In this document: in pieces, positions 18,802-28,144 of the stretch
Layout: each line of letters begins with the position of its first letter
Numbering within the stretch: the first letter of the stretch is position 1
Position numbers and translations under genes: made by a program
NCBI GenBank assembly: GCA_963728845.1
Contig: CAVSLS010000052.1
Coordinates: 124,001 to 188,000, forward strand
Reading direction: 5' to 3'
Length of the DNA: 64,000 nt
DNA from: Bog-473 sp963728845
GTDB lineage: Bacteria; Actinomycetota; Acidimicrobiia; Acidimicrobiales; RAAP-2
Notes under the pieces: generated by a model
The model's input: only the letters and a program-made list of their open reading frames with translations
Database searches by the model: none
Told to the model about the DNA's origin: nothing

Positions 18802-19428
18802 CTAGGGCCGTCGAAGCCTGCGGTGGCGGTACGTGCTCAGGCGCAACAGTAGCGGAGCACCGACCGGTAACTCCAAGTCCATGATGCGCCCGGTTTGAAG
18901 ACCCAAAACGACGCAGTTCATGATCTGGGACTTCCCAAGCGCCCGCTTCCTTCTCTCCGCATTTGCCAACAACGGGACGCGACCGCACGCATTGATCACT
19001 GAACGCAAGGCCGTTGACCTGTCTCGAGATTCCTCCACTATTGGAGGAATCTCGAGACAAAAGTCGAGGGCTCCTGACAGCACCTGCCAGCCATCACTGC
19101 CCCGCTCGTACTGAGACACCTCAGCGATGAGGGCGGAGCGGGACCGATCGCAGAATTCGATCACTTGGCGCTGAAGCGATGCCCACGAAGGGCCTCGCCG
19201 GAGCTGGTCGGGGGGGCGAGCACGATTTGAGGCCACGACGACAATTTGATTTCCCGTAGTCCCCCGGCTCAAACCTGTATGGGATGACGAAATCTCCAGG
19301 TAGAGGCGCTTTCTCCCAAAATTCTGGCGGTCCCCCATGGGGGAACGGTGCTGCGTGCGGTGCGCCGATCTTTTCGATCCCCGTCGCGCCGTCCTCAGAC
19401 ATTGGGCGTGGGTGAAGAAGACGGCCAA
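18802..19428 (-). CDS. Uncertain hypothetical protein
   Basis: This is an open frame of up to 208 residues. The C-terminal 130 residues have natural composition (VLSGALDFCLEIPPIVEESR, then LLANAERRKRALGKSQIMN), while the N-terminal part looks random. The true start may be internal, or lost by frameshift. A perfect 17-bp inverted repeat lies within the frame at 19021-19058. The family is unknown and the gene may not be real. Confidence 0.3.
   Translation of the reverse strand: MAVFFTHAQCLRTARRGSKRSAHRTQHRSPMGDRQNFGRKRLYLEISSSHTGLSRGTTGNQIVVVASNRARPPDQLRRGPSWASLQRQVIEFCDRSRSALIAEVSQYERGSDGWQVLSGALDFCLEIPPIVEESRDRSTALRSVINACGRVPLLANAERRKRALGKSQIMNCVVLGLQTGRIMDLELPVGAPLLLRLSTYRHRRLRRP
19021..19058. 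repeat. Perfect 17-bp inverted repeat with a 4-nt loop
   Basis: The left arm GTCTCGAGATTCCTCCA (19021-19037), loop CTAT and right arm TGGAGGAATCTCGAGAC (19042-19058) match without error. No T-tract follows on either strand, so it is not a standard intrinsic terminator. It lies inside a doubtful open frame. Confidence 0.95.
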
Positions 19429-19491
19429 TGTCCAAGCAACTCCAAGATGCGGGATTCAGGCGGGATCTCGGAGACGGTATAGGCGTAGGCA

Positions 19492-20085
19492 GTGGCAAGC
19501 GACGGGCTCGGGCTCTGGATGCCTCTCGATCTCAAGGAAGTGGTCGGTCTCTTCGAGCAGTTTCCAGCGCGTTGGTGGGTAGGCGGTGGACATGCCTTGG
19601 AGCTGCACCTCGGCAGATCATGGCGAATCCACAATGACATCGATGTGGGCATCCTACGAAACGACGCTCCGGCGATCAGTGACGTGCTCCCGAGTTGGGA
19701 TGTCGAGATTGCCTCTTCCGGCGTCCTCACTCCGTGGAAGGGTTCGACGTTGCTCGCTGAGGCGAGTCAGAACAACTTATGGTGTCGAAAAGGACCCGAA
19801 CAGCCGTGGTGCCTCGATATCACGATCGGCGAAGGAGACCGGGAGTTCTGGATCTTCCGACGTGACCCGACCATCCGCATCCCTTGGCCAGAGGCCGTGC
19901 TGCGCAGCGACCAGGAGGTGCCGTACCTCGCCCCCGACCTCCAGCTCCTCTTCAAGAGCAAGGACCCAAGACCGAAGGACGATCTCGACGCCATCAAAGT
20001 GATTCCCGAGCTGACGAGCGTCGAACGAAGCCGGCTCCACCGTTTCCTGCCTGAGGATCATCCTTGGCAAGCACTCGTGGGGTGA
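19492..20085 (+). CDS. Nucleotidyltransferase (aminoglycoside-adenylyltransferase-like)
   Basis: The protein is 197 residues. WWVGGGHALELHLG (28-41) followed by HNDIDVGI (47-54) is the polymerase-beta nucleotidyltransferase core, with D49 and D51 binding metal. The next family acid is likely in LDITIG. The arrangement resembles ANT(2'')/LinB-type antibiotic nucleotidyltransferases, but small uncharacterised members outnumber proven resistance enzymes. It could also be a toxin-like MNT domain, although no HEPN partner is adjacent. GTG 19492 is a weak start; ATG 19519 would remove nine residues but keep the motifs. It stands alone in a gene-poor region, which suggests acquisition. Confidence 0.72.
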   Translation: MASDGLGLWMPLDLKEVVGLFEQFPARWWVGGGHALELHLGRSWRIHNDIDVGILRNDAPAISDVLPSWDVEIASSGVLTPWKGSTLLAEASQNNLWCRKGPEQPWCLDITIGEGDREFWIFRRDPTIRIPWPEAVLRSDQEVPYLAPDLQLLFKSKDPRPKDDLDAIKVIPELTSVERSRLHRFLPEDHPWQALVG

Positions 20086-20304
20086 GTGTCATCCCAAAGG
20101 AACCACCCCGGATACCTACCCAGGTCACTTGGGTCAAGCCACTCCAAGGGTGCCCGCGAGGTCGCTCGTTCACGCGGGACCTGCTCCCGACGTGCCGAGG
20201 TGCCCCACCACCGGGGCGCATGAAAGCGGGTGTGCAGTCTGGCGGCGAAGTCGCCCGCCATCTGCAGTGCGGGAAAGGTTCCACACGATTGCTGCACCCG
20301 ACGT

Positions 20305-20709
20305 CTACGGCTGACCGCCGTACTCGGCGTCGGTGACATGAGGGCCCCAGTCCGCTTCGGGCTTGGTTGCATCGCCGGTGCCCTCGGTGATGGAGAGGTG
20401 GGTCATGAAGTGGTCGGGCGCGGCCCCATGCCAGTGTTCCTCTTCGGCAGGGGTGCGGACAATGTCGCCGGCGCGAATCTTGGCGATGGCTTCACCTCTG
20501 GTTTGAACCAGACCGATGCCGTCGGTGACGTAGAGCGTCTGGCCGAGAGCGTGCGAGTGCCAGGCGGTGCGGGCGCCGGGGCTGAAACTGACCTTGTTGA
20601 CCCTGGCCCGCGACGGCTCCGTCCCGTTGTAGACCGTGTCGATCCACACGTCGCCGGTGAACATCCCGGCCGGACCCTTGGCGGTCGGTGGTTTGGGCTC
20701 AATTTCCAT
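20305..20709 (-). CDS. Cupin protein of the (R)-hydroxynitrile-lyase type
   Basis: The protein is 134 residues from ATG 20709, with AGGAAGAG upstream. The single cupin domain has H51-S-H53-xxx-Q57 (HSHALGQ) and a distal His in EEEHWHG (H92/H94). This His/His/Gln/His set matches the metal site known from bacterial manganese cupin hydroxynitrile lyases, rather than the commoner His/His/Glu/His. Physiological function in such proteins is usually unclear. The start overlaps the stop of the MFS gene by one base (TGATG), so the two are probably translationally coupled. Confidence 0.8.
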   Translation of the reverse strand: MEIEPKPPTAKGPAGMFTGDVWIDTVYNGTEPSRARVNKVSFSPGARTAWHSHALGQTLYVTDGIGLVQTRGEAIAKIRAGDIVRTPAEEEHWHGAAPDHFMTHLSITEGTGDATKPEADWGPHVTDAEYGGQP

Positions 20710-22124
20710 CACTCTTCCTCCCCTTGCGTCGGTCTCCTGTGATCCTGTGCGAAAGGTGTCGGGCTGGCAAGGTCACCCTTGTTCTTCCCCTCTTCTCGGT
20801 TCACCGCGCTCTGCCGGCTCGTCGACAACCTCAGTCCCCCACTGCCATTGATGGACCGATGGTCCTCGAGCCTCGCGTGACGCCCCACATCGAGGCTGAA
20901 GTCTCCCGCGCCGGCTCGGATGCTCCTGAGGAGAGGGCGAGCAAGCAGGATCGCGACTGCGCATTGCAGGATCCCCGCGAGCACAATCGGGAGTCGAAGT
21001 CCCCCGACAGACGCCAGCGTTCCCGCGGCAAGTGCGCCAACGGGCGCAGCACCCCAGACAATGCCGCGCCACGCACTTCCTACTCGCCCCATGAGGTTCT
21101 GCGGAGTCAACCTCTGGCGGAGCGAGGTCGCTGCGACGGATCCTGCTGCGACGGCAAAGCCTACGAGAAAGAAGCCTGGACCGGCCAAACGCCACGAGTG
21201 CGCCGAAGCCATGATCAGATATCCGGCGCCAGATGCAATTGCGGCGCCGATGAGAGTTTGGGCGGTGCCGAAGCGCTTGGCGATGCCGCTGATGGACAGA
21301 CTCCCCACGAGGTTCCCAACGGCACCAACGGCGAGGAAGAGCCCGTATGCGCCGGATCGAACTCCCCACTCCATGGTTGCGAGAAGCACGAGTACGCCGG
21401 CTTCCATACCTTGGAGTCCAGCGAGACAACTCACCATCACCAGAAGGACTCTCAGGCGGCGGTCGGCAAACAAGAGCTTGGCGCCCTCCCAGACACTGGG
21501 GGACTCTTCCAATGGGGGCTTTTCGCCTTCCCTCGCGCGGAGTCTGAAGAAGGGAACGGCGGACAACACGAGAGAAACGGAGTCAGCCAGGAACGGGATC
21601 GCCTTGCCCACCGCGAAGAGCCAGGTTCCAACGACCGGACCGGCGAGATGCTCGGTGCCTGACTCTGTGCCCGTTAGTAATCCGTTCGCCCGCTCGAGTG
21701 AATCGGAATCAACGAGAGCGGGCACCATGGCTTGCAATGATGAGTAGTAGACGGCGCGAGCGCCCGCGTTCAGCAGAACGACGAGGATCAGAAACAGCAA
21801 GTTCATCCGGTCGCTAAGAATCAGGAGCGCAGCAATCAGGATGACGCCGGCGCGGAACGTGTTGCTCAGTGCCATGAGCACGCCCTGGTTGAATCTGTCG
21901 GCGAAGGCGCCGGCGGGCAGCGCCAAGAGGAGCCATGGAAGGTTGTCCGCGGCGACGACAGCGGATACCGCAAGTGGATGTGGGTTGATCACTACCGCCA
22001 GAAGCGGGACGGCCCCCAAGATGAGTCCATCACCAGTACTCGAGAACGTGAAGCCCACCCACAGGCGCGCAAAAGAACGCTGCAACCGGTGCCGGTGCCG
22101 CGCCACCCGCTTATGAATTCTCAT
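20709..22124 (-). CDS. MFS transporter (MFS_3/EntS-like)
   Basis: The protein is 471 residues with about twelve hydrophobic segments. Early ones carry FTFSSTGDGLILGAVPLLAV and LPWLLLALPAGAFADRFNQ, the conserved loop after helix 2-3 (PAGAFADR) seen in MFS_3 drug or siderophore exporters. The last 70 residues are hydrophilic and may be partly non-native. The gene is upstream of and overlaps the cupin gene. Coupling to a small-molecule-binding cupin suggests efflux of a related compound; that is inference. Confidence 0.85.
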   Translation of the reverse strand: MRIHKRVARHRHRLQRSFARLWVGFTFSSTGDGLILGAVPLLAVVINPHPLAVSAVVAADNLPWLLLALPAGAFADRFNQGVLMALSNTFRAGVILIAALLILSDRMNLLFLILVVLLNAGARAVYYSSLQAMVPALVDSDSLERANGLLTGTESGTEHLAGPVVGTWLFAVGKAIPFLADSVSLVLSAVPFFRLRAREGEKPPLEESPSVWEGAKLLFADRRLRVLLVMVSCLAGLQGMEAGVLVLLATMEWGVRSGAYGLFLAVGAVGNLVGSLSISGIAKRFGTAQTLIGAAIASGAGYLIMASAHSWRLAGPGFFLVGFAVAAGSVAATSLRQRLTPQNLMGRVGSAWRGIVWGAAPVGALAAGTLASVGGLRLPIVLAGILQCAVAILLARPLLRSIRAGAGDFSLDVGRHARLEDHRSINGSGGLRLSTSRQSAVNREEGKNKGDLASPTPFAQDHRRPTQGEEE

Positions 22125-22884
22125 CGAAAGCTTTACTCCGTCGCGTCACCAGATTGTCGCACCGTTCCCCTCCGTACCTGCTGCTTTCTGACCACAGGCG
22201 CGACACACGGCGGGGGCCGCCTCTGCGAAATGAGAAATCGCTAAAGGTGACCACCCGCCGTGTCGATACCACCAGGGCAGCACCCCGTACCGTGTCGGTG
22301 GAACGGATCGATGGCTTGCTCAGGTCGTATTGGACCGGCTGTCAATCGGCCGGAACAACTACCACTTAACGTTGAAGTTGCAATCCATTACTCCCACCTC
22401 CTTCGCACGTTGGTACTGGAGGAGGATGCGAGGGCTCACCCGTGCGATCGGTATCCCTCAAATCCTCCGCGGACTCAAGTCTCGCCCATTGTGCAACCGT
22501 TTTGCAACCGTTGTGCGTCCGGTGTGTCAATTGCGAACCATCGTTTGACCAGGAACGATGGTGCCGGATTGGGCGCAATTTAGGGCCAAAAGGCCCTAAT
22601 TGGTTGCTGGAATGTGCCGACCCGAAGGGCCCGCGGCGCTCCTCCAAGCTGAGGGAAACCTGTGAGGCCAGCGCGGAGTGGGCCGCGAGGGCCTGACGAG
22701 CCCGCTCGACCCGTCCCCGGTGGGAGCCGCCGGGGGTGCCTGGTCACAGCTGTGCGCGGATGCACGAGCCGGTGAACGTACCCGGGCCGGCGTCCGGTGA
22801 CCGACACCGGACGAGGGCGGCAAGCCGAAGAATCGGTACGCCTTCGATGGCCCCGGGATCAACCGGGATCAACTCAGCGTCGAG
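22125..22884. other. Intergenic with several hairpins, no gene seen
   Basis: About 760 bases. The stretch contains a direct repeat of TGCAACCGTT (near 22494 and 22505), an inverted repeat TTAGGGCC-AAAA-GGCCCTAA at 22580-22599 and another at 22791-22813. Short frames are not convincing. Confidence 0.4.
22791..22813 (-). terminator. Possible hairpin after the GGDEF-EAL gene
   Basis: CGTCCGGTG, a 5-nt loop ACCGA and CACCGGACG form a perfect 9-bp stem about 70 nt after the stop of the GGDEF-EAL gene. No T-run follows, so terminator function is a guess. Confidence 0.3.
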
Positions 22885-25625
22885 TCACTTCCCCGACGAC
22901 CTGCTGGCAAGATGCCCGCGGGATGCGGGCCTACCCAAGGGGGCGATCCTGACCTCGGAGGGCTCGAATTCGAGGCATCCGCCTCGAAGGAGCCAGTCCT
23001 GAAGACTCGAGGGCTCCATGGGTCGTGACAGGTAGTAGCCCTGGATCGAGTCGCAATCGGCGTCGGCCAACATGGCGCAGGTGACCTCGTCCTCCGCGCC
23101 CTCCGCGACGACCGTCAGGCCCAGCGAGTGGGCCATGGCGATGGAAGAACGGACGATGATGGCGTTGCTGAGGTCGGTCGGCAAATTGGTCACGAACGAG
23201 CGGTCGATCTTCAATTCCTGCACCGGAAGTCGATGCAGATAGGCGAGCGACGAGTAACCAGTCCCATAGTCGTCGATCGCAATTCGGATGCCGAGTGCCG
23301 CCAGCTCGTTCAGAACCTTGCTTGCTTGTCCGAGATCAGCCATGACCTCGGTCTCGGTCACCTCGAGCGTCAGAGCATCTGGCGGAATCTTGTGCGCCCG
23401 CAGGTGCTTCGCCACACGGTCGACGAGACCGGCATCGGAGAATTCGCGGCCAGAGACGTTGATGGCCAGGCCGATTTGAAGACCCGCCTGTCGCCAGCTC
23501 GCCAACCTTGCGCAACCCTCGGCAAGCACGAAGTCAGTGATCTGGCCGATGAGGCCCAATTGCTCGGCAATCCCGATGAACTCGTCAGGGGGAATGACGC
23601 CCTGCACGGAATGGCGTCCAGCGGGCCAGGGCCTCGACCTGCTCGATATGTCCGGTCTCCACATTGGCGATGGGTTGGTACATGACGCTCAGCTCACTCT
23701 TGTCCTCGAGAGCATGTGTCAACAGACCACCGAGCATGAGCCACCGCTGCATGCTCTGGTCCTGCTCGACCGAGTACACCTCCACCGTGGTCCGGCGCTC
23801 CTTGGCACAGATACATGGCAATCTCCGCCCTCTGCAGAAGGAGGGCCACGTCGTCGCCGTGCTCGGGCGCCATGGCAATGCCGGCGCTGGCTGCGACGGC
23901 GAGCGTCAAGCCGTCGATCTTGATCGGCCGCGAAATCTCATCGTTGAGCTCGTGCACGATGGCGACCGCTCTCTCCGGTTCGCTGACATTGGAGAGGACC
24001 AAGGCAAACTCGTCGCCGCCCAGACGCGCGACTGTGGCACGCCCAGAAACGGCATGCAAAAGCCGTTCGGAGACCTCGCACAAGAGCCTGTCGCCGATGG
24101 CATGACCGAGAGTGTCATTCACGTCTTTGAACCGATTCAGGTCGAGGAGCACGATCGCGACACTCTTGCTCTCGCTCAGCGCGCTCGCCGCACGGGTGAG
24201 GAACAGCATGCGGTTCGGAAGCCCCGTGAGCATGTCGTGCGTCGCCTGGTGCGACTTGCTGTCGACCTCGTAGCGAAGCTCCTCGACGAGGCGGGCTCGT
24301 TCCAAGCTGGTGCTCGCGTGTGCGACGAGCATCCCAAAAAGGTGAAGGTCATCGTTGTCGAAATGGTCCGCCTCTTCGTCACGATCGAGCGCAACGATCG
24401 CTCCGATCGGAGCCTGCCCGTGCATGATCGGGGCAACGATGGCATCGCTGTATTCGCCTGCGACCGGATCGTTGCTGGGACTGCCATCCCTTGCGGTGGT
24501 GTTGTGGAGAGACGCGTCGCCCGTCGCAATCGCCTTCGTCACGAAGGAGGTCTGATCAAGCGTAATAGGCTCGATCCCTGAGGCCCCTTCGTCACCAACC
24601 GAGATCCGGCGAGGGATCCCCGACGGCTCGGCCAGGATGAGTTCCGCACGGCGAGCTCGCATGACAGTGCGAACCTGCTCGAGGACGTCGAGGCTCATTG
24701 ACGACGGCTCGAGGCTCGCCGTGCCGAGAATGCGACTGAAGTCGTAGAGGCGTTGCAGCGATCCAAAGCGGAGCAGGAGCCTCGAGTAGCCCCGGTAGGC
24801 GAGGATGATCATGAGTCCGACCAAGAGCAGGGGCAGAGTGGCCCAAAGACTGAACCAAGCTACGTCGAGGACCACAAACGAGAGGCAAATACTCGCGGCC
24901 ATCAGCATCGCCTCGATCGTGTACTGCAGGGGCGCCCAGCGCTCGGAGTTCTGCCCGTTCAGCCTCATGACGATCTTCGTGACCAAGGTCGACGCTATGG
25001 CAATGAAACAGCCTGCGGCGGCCAACGAACCCCAGCCTTGAGCGCTGACGGGAGTGTGGCTCCCGAGAAGATCGCGGAAGACGATGATACCGAGCATGAT
25101 GAGAAGAGCCTCGGACGCAATGTTGAACGTGACCCTGATAAGAGGCTTTCGGGTCAGGAACAGGTACACGAAGGCATATGCCAACACGGACCCAAGTACG
25201 AACAGGCGAGGAGACAGGAAGACCAAGCCGAGGAGGAGCGGGACCTCCGAGAGAACGAAGATGTAACTGTTGCTTCGGTAGTGCAGTATCACCGGTTGCC
25301 ATACCGTCACCACTGTCAGCACGCAGACCACCGCGAACATCTCGGGCTGATTGGTCAGGTGTCGAATAGGGCTAGCGTTGGCGAAGGGACCTTTCGCCAA
25401 GAGGGCAGCGGCGGCGAGGGCAAGGACAGCCGAGAAGGCATAGATCCTGGCGGGAGCCACCCAACTCCGGGTCTCGGGAACGGGCGCTGCGTTCTCCGAC
25501 GCCGCCGCTTCGGGAGGTCCCTGGGCGCGACCGAACGATCGGTCGTCAGGACCGGCCCTCGACATCTCTTCTGAGTCCCCCGCCCCGACGCCCGAACGGG
25601 CGGACTCGGCGCCGTCCGTTGGCAC
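22885..25625 (-). pseudogene. Membrane GAF-GGDEF-EAL cyclic-di-GMP protein with two frameshifts
   Basis: Three segments join. Residues 1 to about 600 in the first frame (GTG 25625) contain six to eight membrane helices at about 60-270, a GAF-like domain (LDVLEQVRTVMRARRAELIL onward) and a GGDEF domain with intact RLGGDEFALVL near residue 536. The frame shifts near 23815 (one extra T after MYL) into AKERRTTVEVYSVEQDQSMQ and the start of the EAL domain (QVEALARW). It shifts again near 23615 into GVIPPDEFIGIAEQLG and the rest of EAL (INVSGREF, TLEVTETEVM, DDYGTGYSS, LKIDRSFV). Catalytic residues for both making and degrading c-di-GMP appear present. Since both breaks are single bases, the gene may be intact in the organism. 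Confidence 0.82.
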
Positions 25626-25817
25626 GTTGCCTACTTCGGCACAATTTCGTTGTGACTTGAAGTCGGGGCCGTCACACCGTGTCCAAACGGCCTCTCACCT
25701 GGGCTTCCACCAATGAGGATGCTCTGAGGTTGGGCGTGGGGGGTCAGCGCAGAACGAGCACGCAAATCGGATGCGCCGCTCCCTAGTATCGGCGTCACGC
25801 CGACACGCCGGGAGCAG

Positions 25818-26885
25818 ATGACGACTGAGACAGAGACGGCCTTCACCGAGCTGCTCGAACAGGTCGCCGCGACGCATGCGCACCTGGTCGAGCAGCTGGC
25901 CGACGACGAGGCGACCCTTCTCGAAGCGCACAAGTGGGTCCTGTCGATTCTCCAGGTCGCCGCCGAGGTGACCTTGTGGGCCGATACGGCCCGGCCCCGT
26001 TTCGTGGAAATCGTGGGCCCGTACAAGAAATGGGGCGGCGACAACGCCGACGCGTTCTACCGCTTCGCCCCGATCGACCCGTCCCGCACCTACCGGGTCA
26101 CCATTCAGCCGGGCGATGCCGTCTACCTCTCCCTGACGGTCTACGGCGGTCCCGACGACGGCCGTTACTCCACCCACATCGTGGGCACCGTGAACAGCCA
26201 GGGCGCGACGCGGGGGGCCGACGGCGCCATGCACATCGTGCTGTCGCAACAGGAGCCGTCCGAACCCGGCGTGGCGTGGATCCGGCTCGAGCCCGATGCG
26301 GTCGCCGCCATCACCCGGGACTATCTCGAAGAGCCGCGAGCGGGCAAGCAAGCCAGCTGGCAGATCGAGTCGGATGACCCTCCTGAGACATTCCGTGAGA
26401 ACGACGCCGACCTTGCACGACGTCTCCGCGCCATGGCGACGTGGTTGCGCGAGCAGGCCAGCATCGTCCCGATCCCGCTCGGAACTCCCAACTCCATCGA
26501 CCCGCCCTACCCGGTGCCCACGACCACGTTCGGGTGGGCGGCCGGCGACGCCGCCTACGCCATGGGGGCCTTCGAGCTCGAGGACGACGAAGCCCTCGTG
26601 ATCCGGGGCCGCTCCCCCGAATGCGTGTTCTGGAACATGTGTCTGTGGAACCGCCTCCTGCATACCTACAATTACGACTACGAGCGGGTCACCATCAACG
26701 GCGCGCAGGCGCAGTACGAGCCCGACGGTTCCTGGGTCATCGTCGTTTCGGCCCGGCGCCCAGCCCACCCCAACTGGGTCTCGACGGCCGGCCACCGCAC
26801 GGGCCGCATCTGGTTCCGCTGGTTCCTGCCCGACCGCACACCCGAGCAGCCCCAGGTGGAGGTCTTGCCGGTAGCCACCGTATGA
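25818..26885 (+). CDS. DUF1214-domain protein
   Basis: The protein is 355 residues from ATG 25818, with CGGGAGCAG upstream. The C-terminal part (FGWAAGDAAYAMGAFEL, then CVFWNMCLWNRLLHTYNYDY and WVIVVSARRPAHPNW) matches DUF1214, usually a beta-sandwich found with DUF1254 proteins. The N-terminal 100 residues have a helical lead and YRVTIQPGDAVYLSLTVYGG. No signal peptide is visible. It overlaps the sulfotransferase gene by four bases (ATGA). Similar pairs occur in actinobacteria and proteobacteria linked to lipid or steroid metabolism, but function is unproven. Confidence 0.8.
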   Translation: MTTETETAFTELLEQVAATHAHLVEQLADDEATLLEAHKWVLSILQVAAEVTLWADTARPRFVEIVGPYKKWGGDNADAFYRFAPIDPSRTYRVTIQPGDAVYLSLTVYGGPDDGRYSTHIVGTVNSQGATRGADGAMHIVLSQQEPSEPGVAWIRLEPDAVAAITRDYLEEPRAGKQASWQIESDDPPETFRENDADLARRLRAMATWLREQASIVPIPLGTPNSIDPPYPVPTTTFGWAAGDAAYAMGAFELEDDEALVIRGRSPECVFWNMCLWNRLLHTYNYDYERVTINGAQAQYEPDGSWVIVVSARRPAHPNWVSTAGHRTGRIWFRWFLPDRTPEQPQVEVLPVATV

Positions 26886-28144
26886 GCGCGCGCCCAGCGC
26901 CCGTGCGTCTCGACGACCTGTCCGAGCCCCGGTACAGCGACGAGGCCCGAGCCGTCTTGGACTTCATGAACGAGGCGGGGTCACAGCTCCGCATCGAACC
27001 GGTCACGCTCATGGAGGCCGCCGCGGCAGAGACGAAGCTGGACGATTTCGGTCCGGGCGGATTCGTCGAGCGACTCGATGTGCTGTGCCGGGCCATGCGG
27101 GAGCAGGGCGGCTTCAACGGGGCGGGCGTGATGCAGCAGCACTCCTTCATCCTCGGGTTGCTGAAGAACCGGCTCCTCATCGAGGACCTGATCCAACGGC
27201 ATCCCGAGATCCTCGACCAGCGCATCGTCGCCCCGATCATCGTCTGCGGCCTGCCCCGGACGGGGACCACGCACCTGCACAATCTCATGTCCGCCGACCC
27301 CGCCCTGCGCTCCCTCCCCTACTGGGAGAGCCTGGAGCCCGTCCTCGCCGACAGTGAGCAGCCGGCACCCGGTGCGCCCGACCCCCGCCAAGAGCGCACC
27401 GCGCTGGCACTCTCGTTCCTCGATGCCGCCATGCCGTACTTCAACCGCATGCACGAGATGACGGTTGAGCACGCCCACGAGGAGATCCAGCTGTTGGCCA
27501 TCGACTTCTCGACCATGCTGTTCGAGACGACGGCGCCGATGCCGACGTGGCGCGACGCCTACCTGGCCCGGGACCAGCGACCGTCCTACGCCTACTTGCG
27601 CAAGATCCTCCAGGCGCTCCAATGGCTGCGCGGCGGCACACGCTGGGTCCTCAAGTCCCCCCAGCACCTCGAGCAGTTCCCCGCGCTGGTCGAGACGTTC
27701 CCCGACGCCACCTTCGTGGTCACGCACCGCGACCCGGTGTCGGTCACCGCGTCCATGGTGACGATGCTCGTCTACAGCGCCCGCCTCACCCGCGACCACG
27801 TGGACGTGCAGGGAATCGGCCACTACTGGGCCAACCGTCTCGAGCTGATGTTGAGCCGCTGCGCCGAGGATCACGACGTCCTCCCGGCAGACCAGACCAT
27901 CGACGTGCACTTCGACGAGTTCATGGCCGACGACATGACCATGGTGGCACGGGTCTACGAACTGGCGGGCCAGCCGCTCGACGGACGCGCCCGGGCGGCC
28001 ATGACAGCGTTCATGGCGGAGCACCCCCGGGGCAAGTTCGGCACCGTCGAGTACGACCTGGCGCAGTTCGGCATTCATGCCGCCGAGCGGCGGGAGGCCC
28101 TCGCCTTCTACACCGACCGCTTCGCGGTGACGCTCGAGTCCTGA
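26882..28144 (+). CDS. Sulfotransferase-family protein
   Basis: The protein is 420 residues. GLPRTGTTHLHN (123-134) is the 5'-phosphosulfate-binding loop for PAPS. WVLKSPQHLEQFPAL and FVVTHRDPVSV give the 3'-phosphate-binding Arg region. The N-terminal 110 residues are a helical extension typical of the Sulfotransfer_3-like bacterial group. ATG 26882 overlaps the previous stop, so co-translation with the DUF1214 protein is likely. The acceptor could be a lipid, sterol or glycan and cannot be deduced. It ends directly against the convergent permease gene. Confidence 0.88.
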   Translation: MSARPAPVRLDDLSEPRYSDEARAVLDFMNEAGSQLRIEPVTLMEAAAAETKLDDFGPGGFVERLDVLCRAMREQGGFNGAGVMQQHSFILGLLKNRLLIEDLIQRHPEILDQRIVAPIIVCGLPRTGTTHLHNLMSADPALRSLPYWESLEPVLADSEQPAPGAPDPRQERTALALSFLDAAMPYFNRMHEMTVEHAHEEIQLLAIDFSTMLFETTAPMPTWRDAYLARDQRPSYAYLRKILQALQWLRGGTRWVLKSPQHLEQFPALVETFPDATFVVTHRDPVSVTASMVTMLVYSARLTRDHVDVQGIGHYWANRLELMLSRCAEDHDVLPADQTIDVHFDEFMADDMTMVARVYELAGQPLDGRARAAMTAFMAEHPRGKFGTVEYDLAQFGIHAAERREALAFYTDRFAVTLES

